Source: Nelumbo lutea (taxonomy: Eukaryota; Streptophyta; Magnoliopsida; Proteales; Nelumbonaceae). Taken from it: DNA of 64,000 nucleotides. Every line of letters begins with the position of its first letter. Position 1 is the first letter of the stretch. The stretch is taken from contig JAKGHH010000005.1 of NCBI GenBank assembly GCA_022828595.1, forward strand, positions 26,424,193 to 26,488,192, read 5' to 3'. The notes beneath the pieces are model-generated. The model searched no databases and was not told where the DNA came from. It worked only from the letters and a program-made list of their open reading frames with translations. Made by a program: the position numbers and the translations under genes. Below, piece after piece: positions 1 through 11,300 of the stretch.

Positions 1-536
1 TCTCCTTCTTTCACCCCTTCCACTAAACTCAATATCACCTTCAACATCCGACCTCAATCTTTCCACTTCTGACTTCCTTCTTTTTTCCTGCAATAGAGTG
101 ATAAACCCTTACCTTATCTGGCCCATCTTCTTCCTAGATGATCCTTCGCTCTAAAACTTCATTACCCTGGATCCCTATCTCCTTTTCTTTCTTCTGTCCT
201 AATAGACTCGGCTTACCCCTTTCTTCTTTTTCCATATCCTTCTTCTTTAAACTCTCGAATTCACCCCAAATCAGATTCCAGATTCTACCAGTCTCCTCCA
301 CTCTTCTTCTTTCCAATCCCCTCTCTTCCTCCAACTTGCCTCAAGAGTCCCCTTCAAGCTTTCAACATTTGGTTGGGAAAAAGGCAAAGGAGACAGTGAG
401 GTTGGGGGAAGAGACAAAGAGGAAGAGATGAACTCATGAAGCGACAAAGACACCTTGAGCCGACAATGGAAGAGTCCATGGATCTAGGGCTAGGGTTTCC
501 AGGAAGAGATTGAGAGACTTATGGTGTGGAGAGAGA
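1..536. other. CT-rich stretch, no gene recognised
   Basis: Pyrimidine-rich on the + strand. The open frame at 138-431 is Ser/Phe/Leu low-complexity and matches nothing I know. It may be flank or degraded 5' sequence of the LINE that follows. Confidence 0.4.
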
Positions 537-3122
537 GAGAGCCTATTAGTTTGATTACTAGCTTGTACAAAATCATTCTTAAAGTGCTCTCCTTGAGAAT
601 CAAGAAAGTCCTACCTTATATTATCACTCATTATCAAGGGATTTTTGTTCAAGAGAGACAATTACTAATCAGATTTTTATTGAAAATGAATTTTTAGAGG
701 AATTAAGAAGATTGTGAAGGAAGGGAGCAATAATCAAGCTGGACCTAGAGAAAGCTTATGATCTTGTAGATTGGGACTTTCTATAGATGTCGTGAGGGAG
801 TATAGATTTGGGGAGAGATGGTGTAAATGGGTAAGGGGATGCTTGCAAACTTGTCATTTTTCGATCACTGTGAATGGTTTTGTGGAGTTCTTTAGGGGTA
901 ATAGGGGATTGAGGCAAGGTGATCCACTTTTCCCTTTTCCCTCATTGTTGATGTTTTTATTTAACTTATTTCACAAATTGATAGGATGCAGTTGATTATA
1001 GGTTGGAATGTGGGGAGAGGAGGGGTTGCGATGAGTAATTTACAATTTGCTAATGATATTATCGTATCTTGTGATGGGTAGAATAATTATTAATTTGAAT
1101 GTTTGAAACTAGTGGTGAGGTTATTTGAGAGAATGCCAAATTTGAAGGTTAAATAGGTTAAGAGTATGGTAGCAGGGTCAAATTTATGAATGGCCAATGA
1201 ATTAGCTAGGTCTTCCATTGGGTGCCAACCCTAGAGTGAGCAACTTTTGGAATCCATTGGTAGAGAAATTTGAGAAGTTGGCAGTTTGGAAAAAGAACTA
1301 CATCTCCCTTGGGGGAAGAATTACTTTGATTAAGACCACTTTAGCCAATCTTTGTATGTACTATCTCTCAATTTTTAGGATGTTTCAAGCAATTATAATT
1401 AGGATTGAGAAGATAGTGGGAGACTTCCTTTGGGAACCTGGGTTGGGGAAGAAATATCATTTAGTTAATTGGGAGGTAGTGTGTGGGAGGTAGAAGGTGG
1501 CTTGCGAATAGGCAATCAGAGTTAGAAGGCACTCGTTGGCAAATGGTTATGGAATTTCTCAATGGAAAATGAGACATTGTGGCAAAGGGTTGTGACAAGT
1601 ATTCATGGGATTAAGGACAATGGGTGGGATGTTGGGCTGATGCACTACCCTTTCTTCACCTTGGGAAGCCATCCACGATATCCTTCCTTCGTTTCTATTA
1701 TCTTTTCTTGCGTAATAAAATTAAATCTTGGGAGGATCTTTGGGTTGGTGAATCTCCTTTTAGATTTTTTCCTTCTCTCTTTACCCTTCTAGTCTTGGGA
1801 GGATTTTCGGGTAATAAAATTAAATCTTGTGCCTCTTTCATCAAATCTTTAGTGTCGCCTAATCCTTCCTTCGTTTCTATTATCTTTTCTTGGGTAATAA
1901 AATTCAATCTTGGGAGGATCTTTGGGTTGGTGAATCTCCTTTTAGATTTTTTCCTTCTCTCTTTACCCTTCTAGTCTTGGGAGGATTTTCGGGTAATAAA
2001 ATTAAATCTTGTGCCTCTTTCATCAAATCTTTAGTGTCGCCTAATCCTCCTCCCTTGTCTTTCCTTGTGAAGTGATGTGCTCCTATTCTTCCTAAGCTGT
2101 ATTCTCTTGGGAAGTTTTCCATGGAAGTATTAATACCTATGATCTTTTGCAAGGGAAGAGACCCAACTGATGTTTTTCCCATCTGGTGCTTCATGTGCAA
2201 ATCCAATGGTGAGACTGCTTATCACTTGCTAATTTCTTATCCTTTTGTTTGTTGTATTTGGGAATGGTTTTGTGATTGTTTTTGGTGCATTTGGAGCACC
2301 CTGCTAGCTTGGACATGTTTCTCACGACAACAGTCAAGAGGCCCACAAAGAAGAGGTAGAATCATGTGGAGGTGCACGAGAGTATTGGTGTTATGGACTG
2401 AGGGAGGAAAGGAACAAAGGGATGTTTGAGGGGGAAGAAAGAAGCAAGGAGTCAATTGTTTAAAGCTTCACTATAAGGGTAGCACATTCGGTGAAGATTT
2501 TGGCTCTGTTTCATATTTCACAATGGATGACTTAAAAATTGGAGTGCAATTGCTGGTTTATTCATCAGGAAAACCAAAAGTTAAGGAGTGGGCAGCACCA
2601 ATCAGGGGATGGTTGAAGCTGAATTTTGGTGGAAGTAGTGTGGGGAAATCAGGACCATTTGGAATTTGGGGGGGGGGGGGTCGGTAATAAGAGATGGGAA
2701 TTGGAATTTACTTGCAATATACACAAGTCCAATAGGGAAGGAGATTCCATTAGGGCAGAGCTATCGTTAGCAATCAAAAGGCTAGGGAAATGGGTATTGA
2801 GAGATCGATTATTGTGGGTGACTCTAAAGTATTATTAGCTGGCTATCATCAAGCAACAAACTGAATAGAGCTACAAAAATGAAATCAGACGTTTTAAATG
2901 TTTTTCTAGAGATATGCAATTAAAAGTTTAATGGGCTAGAGATATTCTAGAGATCAGAGAATAGCTTGGCTGATGGGCTAGAGGGCAACAGTTGTATTGG
3001 TATGGGATGAGAGGGGCAATTATTGCAAAATACTTCCAATTGTAACTCCATGACCTCTTGTTCTACTTATTTTGATTAATCAATGTATTTATTGCGTTCT
3101 ATTACTGATCATACAAAAAAAG
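537..3122 (+). mobile_element. L1-type LINE ORF2 relic (L1-a)
   Basis: 5'-truncated non-LTR element. In order: RT start (PISLITSLYKII, KVLSLRIKKVLP), KLDLEKAYDLVDWDFL at 724-780, GNRGLRQGDPL, a degraded FADD box (LQFANDIIVS), SLGGRITLIKTTLANL, a zinc-binding RVT region (CKSNGETAYHLLISYPF) and an RNase H start (GWLKLNFGGSSVGKSGP). It ends near ATACAAAAAAAG at about 3115. Stops and frameshifts throughout show it is dead. It contains the 182-bp duplication listed separately. Confidence 0.85.
1681..2046. repeat. 182-bp tandem duplication inside L1-a
   Basis: TCCTTCCTTCGTTTCTATTA at 1681 recurs at 1863, and the two units are almost identical over their full length. This is a local duplication of the RT/zinc-domain linker of the LINE after or during its decay. 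Confidence 0.88.
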
Positions 3123-5070
3123 TTAGAGGCTTGTATAGCCAGCTTGATCAAGAGAATAACAGGTTGCAAGATGAAATTTGAAGTTTGAGGCTTCCATGAA
3201 ATTGAATGGATTATTTTTTCCTCTACAACTTAAAAAATATGATAACATATAGGAAGGACCACAATATAATTGGTTCACACCATTACAACTTAAAAGCAAG
3301 AAGAGTTTCCAAAGAACTTATTTCAATGTAAGAGGCATGTGACACATATGACTCCTATGTAAAATGTTATAGAGGTTTGCACCTCCTACGAGGCATATGT
3401 CTCTGTTCATGCATTTATACAAGAGGCATATGCCTCATTTTTCCATACTTCCCTAGTATGCCTGCATGCATTTTTGGATCATCTTGCTCAGAGGCATTCC
3501 TCTAGGTGTGTGCATCCCATACCCTAGAGTTTATTCTAGATCTTACAATGTATGCTATTTGTTGTGATTGTTTCCCATGCCCTAGAATGCTTATCTTTTT
3601 CAATCTTTCAAGAGGTGATTACAGCCATCGATGACCACAAATTCATCAAAGATGTTCATTAAACATTCTCAAAGGACTAGAATTGATCTAGTTTGTGATA
3701 GGGTGGACCAGTCTCAAACCAATTATTAATCAATTTTGTAAATTTGACCCAGAACTGAACCAATTTAATTGGGGTATTCAGGTCTTACCCGATTACACTC
3801 AATTATAATCATCTATAATTACCTATGATATAACAATTTGGAACAACATTTTTTGATAATATAACCTTAATAAAAATGAAAGTAAAGAGTAAACTGTTTA
3901 TATCATTATATGTTGATAAAACAAGTTTTTTTTTTTTCTAACTAAATTATCGTATATATAGTTTATGAAATTTACCCTTATAGATATTACATATTACAAA
4001 ATTTACAAAACCAGGAGATCTTAATATATTAATTACATAATTGGTTCAAGTCTTAATCAGTTCAGAAGAGAAAAACCAGACCTAACCCAATTATAATTGG
4101 GGCACAAAACTTAGAACCAGAACCAATATAATCCCATTGACAGCTCTACTTACATCTTTTCCCCCTATCCTAGAATTTGTCTTTTTGTGCAAAATATACG
4201 TTGTACCTGACTAATCTTTTCACTCTCTAAAATTATCCATTCTAATCCTACCTATGAAATTTCAATAAAGAATATTTTTTTGTAGACCTATTTTCCCTAT
4301 TTTGGAGTTTTTCATCATTTTGGGTTGGACTTACAACCTCTTCAATTAAATCCTTCGACCTTTTATAACCAATACTTTTCCTCTAAATCCATCATAACTT
4401 CTTAAACTTGTCCTTTATCATTCAAGTCCTATGTAAGTATGGTAACAGAGTGGGTGTTCTTGTGGTTTGCAAAATCGATGATATTTGGTGAAATTTATCT
4501 GAAATTTCCCGTTTTTTGCAAGGGGACAATATAAAATTATCCAAGAATTTCTTTTCCTAAATATCATTGATGTATTGTTGATATGTCAACAATATTTGAG
4601 GTTTTATTAATACTGTATATTTAAGGTTTAGACTTTTAGAATATTATCATAAACTTTCCAATATTTCCTTAAAACCATTATGATTTTTTAACTTTGTTGT
4701 TAAAAGAACAAATGGGCTGGGTGATTGAATGATTGGTTTACTATTTTGATGGACCTCCTTACTGAGTATAATTCGAAAGAAAAAAATCACACAACTACAA
4801 GGGAAGATTCTCAAACAAATCAAAACATATAGTAACAAAAGAAGGAAAAAAAAAAACACCCACAAAAGTTGATGGAAATTATAATATACATAATAAAGAT
4901 AAGATAGATAAAAGATTAAAGGGAAGACAGAAGGTGATAGTTATTTAAGTCTTTTGATCTTCTCTATTTTGTTCATACAATTGTTTGCTATGATTTTTTA
5001 GCCTTAAAGTGCAATTATACTTCTTCTAATGATTCCTTTAAGGTTTAATTAACTAATTCCATGATTTTAA
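3123..5070. other. Intergenic or intron sequence, degraded AT-rich repeat
   Basis: No gene. Around 3690-4145, AACCAATT/ACCCAATTATAATTGG-type motifs occur in both orientations and suggest an old hAT-like MITE, but I could not fix termini or a target duplication. Confidence 0.35.
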
Positions 5071-5335
5071 AAATGTTGGTTCGGCTGTTTTTAGTGTTTA
5101 TAATCATATTTGTCTTAAGTTCTTAGTTATTGGGCCTAAACTTGTTTAATGTTTTATTTGTTTTATTTGTCTAGGTGTCCCATCACTAATCAGGGGCATT
5201 CTAGTCCATTCATGTAACATTATTTTATAATTATCTATATAAGATTGTAGGGCCGGCTGAAGTGAGTATGCTGCCTTTCTCAAAATTTCTTCTCTTCTTC
5301 TTCTTCGGCTGCTGTGTTCCAGCAAATAAAAATTT
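5071..5335 (+). repeat. Possible solo LTR of a Copia element
   Basis: Starts TGTTGGTTCGGCTG and shares the order of motifs of the LTRs of the Copia at 29816-32307: TAGTTATTGGGCC, GGGCATTCTAGTCC, then a TATATAAGATTG TATA region and GGGCCGGCTGAAG. The 3' end is uncertain and no target duplication was found. Confidence 0.35.
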
Positions 5336-6151
5336 TCCTTGACTTTTTAGATTTTCCAAATATCTTAGTGAAATTAGCAAAATATCCCCAAAATTTCCCA
5401 ATCTCTGCATGGTGAAATGTCCATTGATGTCGAGATTGCGAACCATGGTCATCACAGGCTGATCCTAACAGCCTTAAGAAATGCATCTAGAAGCTAGCCC
5501 AGAAATGCAAATGCATAATACATTTCTCCCCTTCCTGCTCCCCTAGCGAAATAGTCATCTAATTAGGGTAATTGTTGGATCCGTTAGCATGATGTGTGAT
5601 GTCTAGATGCCAATTATTTGCTTCCAGTTGGTCATTTTATTTTCCTTTTCTATCTATTTTTCCATTCTTTGCTATTATCTCTAGAATTAGGTTGCTTTAG
5701 GTCCTAGAGCTTAATGAACAAGCACCTTGTTTTCATACATCTATTGTGTTAACCTCTAGGAATGACCAAACATTCTAGTCCCTGGTCTGGGGACATAGGA
5801 CCATAGATGGTTATGGGGACCCTTTAACCTGGTACCTGTCCCACATTTCAGGTGTCATGACCCACTATTGAATGGACTCCAACAAAACATTGTCATTCAT
5901 AAAACTTGCCCAGCTGATCTACTAGTTATGACCATGTAACTATGGGTTCAGATTACAAAGAATGGGACAGGTTTGTCGCAAAAACATTTGCTTGCACCTT
6001 GCATACTATCATTTAATCTTTAATACTCTAGTATTGTACTGTTGAATAATATTTTTGGTGGCAAAATATGTCTTTCATGTTGCACATTAATCCATATCCT
6101 CATATATGCTTCATGTTTTTTTGTAACTGATTGCTGCATATAAACTTTCAG
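5336..6151 (+). other. P4H1 intron sequence upstream of the first visible exon
   Basis: I see no exon, repeat terminus or RNA gene. It ends in the acceptor AAACTTTCAG for the exon at 6152. Confidence 0.5.
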
Positions 6152-6226
6152 GGAATTAAGAGTGATGTTAGAACAAGTTCTGGTATGTTTTTGAGTCCTG
6201 AGGAGAAGAAGTATCCAATCATACAG
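6152..6226 (+). CDS. P4H1: P4H1 exon (GIKSDVRTSSGMF segment)
   Basis: 25 codons, phase 0 at both ends, acceptor TTTCAG and donor GTTAAT. It encodes the conserved start of the catalytic domain, GIKSDVRTSSGMFL, ending in YPIIQ. It is the first exon visible in the window. Confidence 0.93.
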
Positions 6227-8313
6227 GTTAATTTTATTGTTAACTTACACTTGTTTCTCCTCTTTGTTTGCTTGGGAAGAAATTTATTTCACATTAAGAA
6301 AGCTTTCTAGGTTTGGCTATTTATCATTGATTACATATATTCAACTATCATACTATTCATCTTGAATATTTCAATTATGTGATTACCTATCTATCTATAT
6401 TGGGAAAATCCATGCTGCTGGAAAAGGTCTTTGACAAATCAAACATCCCCTGTAAAACCATTGGTTGATTCTTATTCTCTTTATTTCTCCATTTGTAGTA
6501 CCATTGTATTGCATATCAGATGTACTATATCACAGCTTTTATAGTTTTCTTTTTCACAGATTGTATTGTATATCCTCTTTCTTTGCTAGGGTTCAATGGT
6601 CCTTTCTCACATTTTTTACATCTCTAATATATAAGCTATTCTTTTGGGCATGTGAACCTAATACACTTTAATCATAATGTGATTTCCTTGCTCTGTTACT
6701 ATTATCATGGTATCAAAGCAGACACTCTTGGCCTGTTTCTAATTGAAGGTTTTGTACCTTGAGTAGATCAATCCTTTAAGATGATTTTAGTCTTACATTT
6801 TACACCTATTTGGAGCTGCTTTGAAGGATTCTGAAGATTTTTTTCTTTGTACCTTGAGTAGATCAACCTGCACATGATATGCCAGCTAGGGGACAAAAGC
6901 CAATAGGGTCTTTTTCTTTGTAACAATTCGCAACTATTGATGCTTCCATGGAAAACTTCCCAACAAAAAGCACTAATTTTTGGGGGAATAGAGAACACTA
7001 AACTTCCTTAACAGGAAATGACTGAGAAGAAGAAAGAGCCATGAGAATTAAAGGACTTGGAAGAAAAACTACCAATAAGATTAGGAGGCCACTCCTGGCC
7101 ATCCCAATTAATTTATCGAGTACCACCCCGTCCAAAAGTTTTAGAACACAAGGAAAATATCAGAATCTCTAAGATTCCTCCTTAATCCTAGGTTCCAAGT
7201 CAGCCCAGACGAAGAAGCAGAAGAGTTGATAAAATCAAAGACATGTCTTCTTTTGAAGTTGGAAAGAGCATTCGGTGTAGGAAACAAGTCTTTTCTAAGG
7301 AGACTCCCCGAGCCAAATATCTTCCCAAAATTTAACCTTATTACTAGAGGACAAGTCATACCTTATATGATAGAGAAAAACCGAAAGGACCATGTTTTGC
7401 TATATGCGACAGACCAACATCCCAATCATTTTGTAAGAGCCCATGAATGCTACTTACAACCTTATGTTGAAGTTTTTGTTCCCAAATCACTCTCCTACCT
7501 TCTCCTCACCTTTTCCCCTTTCACCAAATGAAACTTCTTCTTCTACCCTCCTTCCACAAAAAATCCCACATTATCTTATCACAATCAATTGAGGCATCCT
7601 AAACACCGACATGTAATAAATTGGAAGATTTGCTAAAGTGGACATAATTAGGGTTAACTTGCCTCCCAAAGAAATGTAGTTTCTCTTCTAAATAGCTAAA
7701 CTCCTCTCTATTTTTTCAACCACTGTAGTCCAAAAGCTAGTTGATCTAGGATTAGCACATAATGGTAAACCTAGATACTTTAAAGGCCAATCCCCACACT
7801 CACAACCTAAGTCTTAAAAAAGAGCTCAAAACTTCTTGATCTAGATTTATTCCTACTACTAGATTCTCCACCAAATTAACCTTTAAATTAGACAGTCTTT
7901 CAAACAATCTCACTAATAGCTTCAAGTTGTCAAACCATTGACTTTGCTTCTCTTCACAAAAAAAAAAAAAAAAAAATTTCATAATGTCATTTCTTTGTAA
8001 ATGAATTACCAAAACCCTATTTCTCCCTACAGTTATGGGTGCACACGGTTCGGTTAACTGAACCGTGGGCCTATTTTCCAAACCAAATCAGTACCACTAG
8101 ATTTTGGATAACTGTGAACTGAAACTGAATAAAAACAATTGGTTAGCTAGTTGATCAGTTTGGTTTTTGATCAGTTCAGTTCTTCAGTTTTTTGATGTTT
8201 TTGATATTTATAATATATATTATAAATACTAAAAATACATATAAGATAATATTATTATAAATTATATATTATAAATATATTTGTATATATAATGCATATA
8301 TATTTATTTATAA

Positions 8314-8350
<37 letters not shown>

Positions 8351-11300
8351 GGTTGACTAAAACTGAATCGACTGGTTTGACTGATCAGAATTTTTGGTTT
8401 GGTTTGGTTTCGGTTTTTAGTTTTTGATGAGCACCCCTACCTACAGTCCAACCCTTGAACAAATAATCTTTTAGCTCTTGATATCAGTCTACTCATTACA
8501 TCCATAACCAAGGTAAAGAGAAAAGGAGAGAGCCATAGTTTTCAAGGTGTCTAGGCAATTCTGGGCGACATTGGGGCACCTAGTCGCTTAATCACCTAGG
8601 CGATACAAATTTTATAATATAAATAATCAACTTTTGGCTAGATCCCTAATTTTATATACCATTTAGCATGTATATTAATTGAAAATAGCAATCTTTATTA
8701 TGAACATTAAATTTCCTCTAAAAGTGTGGCAAATCATAAAATGTAAATGATAAAAATCTTTTACATATACTAATTTCATTATTTTCAAAAGTAATACTAC
8801 TATAATAAGTATTTAATAGAGCAATTTTCATATCAATTAGCAGGTAAAGAAGGTTATTAACTTTATATCATAAATATTCAAGATGGGAAGTAAAATAGAA
8901 ATAACAAGGATGGCGTTTTTGTTTTGTTTAATTAGAGAGAGTGAATAGAAAAAAGAACCTCTTTATACTTCAATTTTTTCTTTCCTCTTTCGCCCTTTTA
9001 AATTTCAAAAGTAAAACGTTAATAAAATGTATTAACACACATTAAGATACAACAATATAAATGATATTATATAAGGCACCCTACCTTGTCATTTTTGTCA
9101 CCTAGGCGGGCACTTAGTCACCTAGGTGGGCACCTAGTTGCCTTGGTGGGCGCCTAGTCATCTAGAAGGGTGCGTAGTTGCTATAAGTCAAGGTGTTTGG
9201 GTGAGGTGCCCAGTCAAGGGTGACTAGTTGCCTAAGTGGCGTCTTGACAACTATTGAGTGTGCAGATCACCTTACTAAGGCCCCATGTTGCCCCAAAGAA
9301 TCCTTCACAGCTCTAACAATTATTCAGAAAGTTCAGGCCCTTAAGTGTCAAGACATCCAAAGAATAGGTAGTTCCTTGTAATTTTCCCTTAAATATGTTG
9401 GAGACTATTGATTTACCTGATGGGAAGGAACTAATTGGTTGTAGGTGTGTAAATAAAGTATCATTTAGACAGGACTATTAAACAATATAAGGCTAGACTT
9501 ATGTATTGATTACTTGGAGACCTTCGCACCAATAGCAAAGATGAATTCAGTGCATATTCTCTTATCCTTAGTTGCCACGTTTTCAAGTTCCTTACATCTG
9601 TTTGATGTGAATAATGCCTTTTTAATGGGGACCTTCATGAAAAAGTTTATGTATCTCATCCTTCCAGTATGTATGGTAAGGAGATATAGGGCAAGGTATG
9701 TAGGCTACAGAAATTGTTGTAGGAGCTCTTTCAATCTCCAAGAATTTGGTTTGAGAGATTCTATAATGTTTGGTTGGAGTTGGCTATGTAAAACCCAGTC
9801 AAATTACACTCTTTTTATGAATAGGAGAAATACTTTTGTGACTACTCTTATCATTTATGTTGAGGATATAGTTGTTAACATGGATGATGTGCAGGAAATT
9901 GGGAAACTATTCTAAAGTCTCAAGATTGAATATTATCTTGAGAGAGGGATTGGAGACAGCTACAATATCTTTTCTTCTACTTCCAGCTTAAGATCTTGAT
10001 TAAATAGTAATGTTTATTGCTGTTTTATTTTACTACTAGCCTAGTTGATATTTCAATTGAAACTAACATATAGATGCATGCATGCACTCAAAATTGTGTA
10101 CTCTGGATGTCTTGGGCTGTATTTTTACTTCCTACCTTTTTATTACCTATTCATCTGCATATCAAGCATGCTTTCCTTTTAAATCCATGTTAAAGATTTA
10201 ACCATAGATCTATATACATCTTTTCTATGATTGGCTATTGAATTTGAGGTGTGTCATGTGTGAATGCTTTATATTTGTAAACAAAAATGGCATGTTAGTT
10301 AAAAGTTCAACTTTCCAACATTCTCCATTTTATTCAGTCTTGATTTTAAGTTGTTGAGGAGCATGGCATTGTTTTTTGAGGTTCTGTTAAGCTATTTAAT
10401 AGATGACATTATTTAATTAACAGTACTCTGAATGTCTTCTTTTTTGCTTTCCATATGCTTAGGCCATCGAAAAACGAATTTCTGTCTATTCACAAGTACC
10501 AATTGAAAATGGAGAACTCATTCAAGTTTTGAGGTGGATTTTTAATCATCTTTTATTGTGAATTACTTCATATGAGCATGATGACTAATTTTTTCAATTA
10601 TCAAGTCTAACGTCTGCAGAAGCACAGGTATGAAAAGAATCAGTTTTACAAGCCACATCATGACTACTTCTCTGATACTGTAAGTCAGGTTCTAGTATCT
10701 GCTTAAAGATGTGCAACATTTAAGTTTCATCGTTTGTATCTGTTCCAGTTGAACCTGCTTAAGTCCTTTAATAACATGCGTCTAAAAGTATACACATTCT
10801 TTCTAATACAGTTTAATGTGAAGCGTGGAGGCCAACGAGTAGCAACGATGCTCATGTATTTGAGTGATAATGTTGAGGGTGGAGAGACATATTTTCCCAT
10901 GGTGATTATATTTTCAAATTCCATGCTTAACAATTGATGCAGTGACAAAATCATCAACTTGATCGTATTTGCATTATATTAATGGGTCTTATGAAAATCA
11001 CTAGCTTGACTAGGAATGACTCCCAACATTGCACTAAAATTCTTTTCTCAAGGTTTAAAATGCCATAACTAAATCATGAAACTAGGGTTAATAGACAAAA
11101 TAATACTCTATAAAGTGGTCTTGTAGACTTTAAGAATTAAAACTAAAACAAGGTAAGCTTGAGTAAAACTTATACTGATAGAAAGCACAATTAATTCTGA
11201 TAGATTTTCGAAATAATCTATGACAAAGACAAAAACTATGATTTAACACCACTACAAATGGAATTTCAAAGTGGACCTTAATCATAAGCTTGGAAGTTAT

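Larger units (their letters stand above)
6868..9340 (-). mobile_element. L1-type LINE relic (L1-b) in a P4H1 intron
   Basis: Read on the - strand: EGFFGATWGL (degraded GLRQGD box, about 9310), then SPFLFTLVMDVMSRLI near 8500, CEEKQSQWFDNLKLLVRLFE at about 7920, LNFGKIFGSGSLLRKDLFP near 7340, and a zinc-domain piece IPPKISAFCWEVFHG at about 6990. The relic is interrupted by two younger elements (8034-8439 and 8535-9255) that split its RT domain. TTTGTACCTTGAGTAGATCAA occurs at about 6754 and again at about 6847, bracketing the 3' end. Confidence 0.75.

Noticed and set aside
138..431. 97-codon open frame at the left edge
   Set aside because: Low-complexity Ser/Phe/Pro composition from pyrimidine-rich DNA, with open frames on both strands; no family match.
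3126..3185. Short block readable as LYSQLDQENNRLQDEI, like a coiled-coil exon
   Set aside because: Only about 20 codons, followed by a stop, with no splice sites; it sits just after a LINE A-run.
1..6151. Upstream P4H1 exons (VVDAKTGK, SWSPRI regions)
   Set aside because: Searched by eye and not found; they are presumably left of the window.
8300..8345. TA-repeat and T-run as a possible origin or regulatory site
   Set aside because: Simple microsatellite in the core of a MITE.
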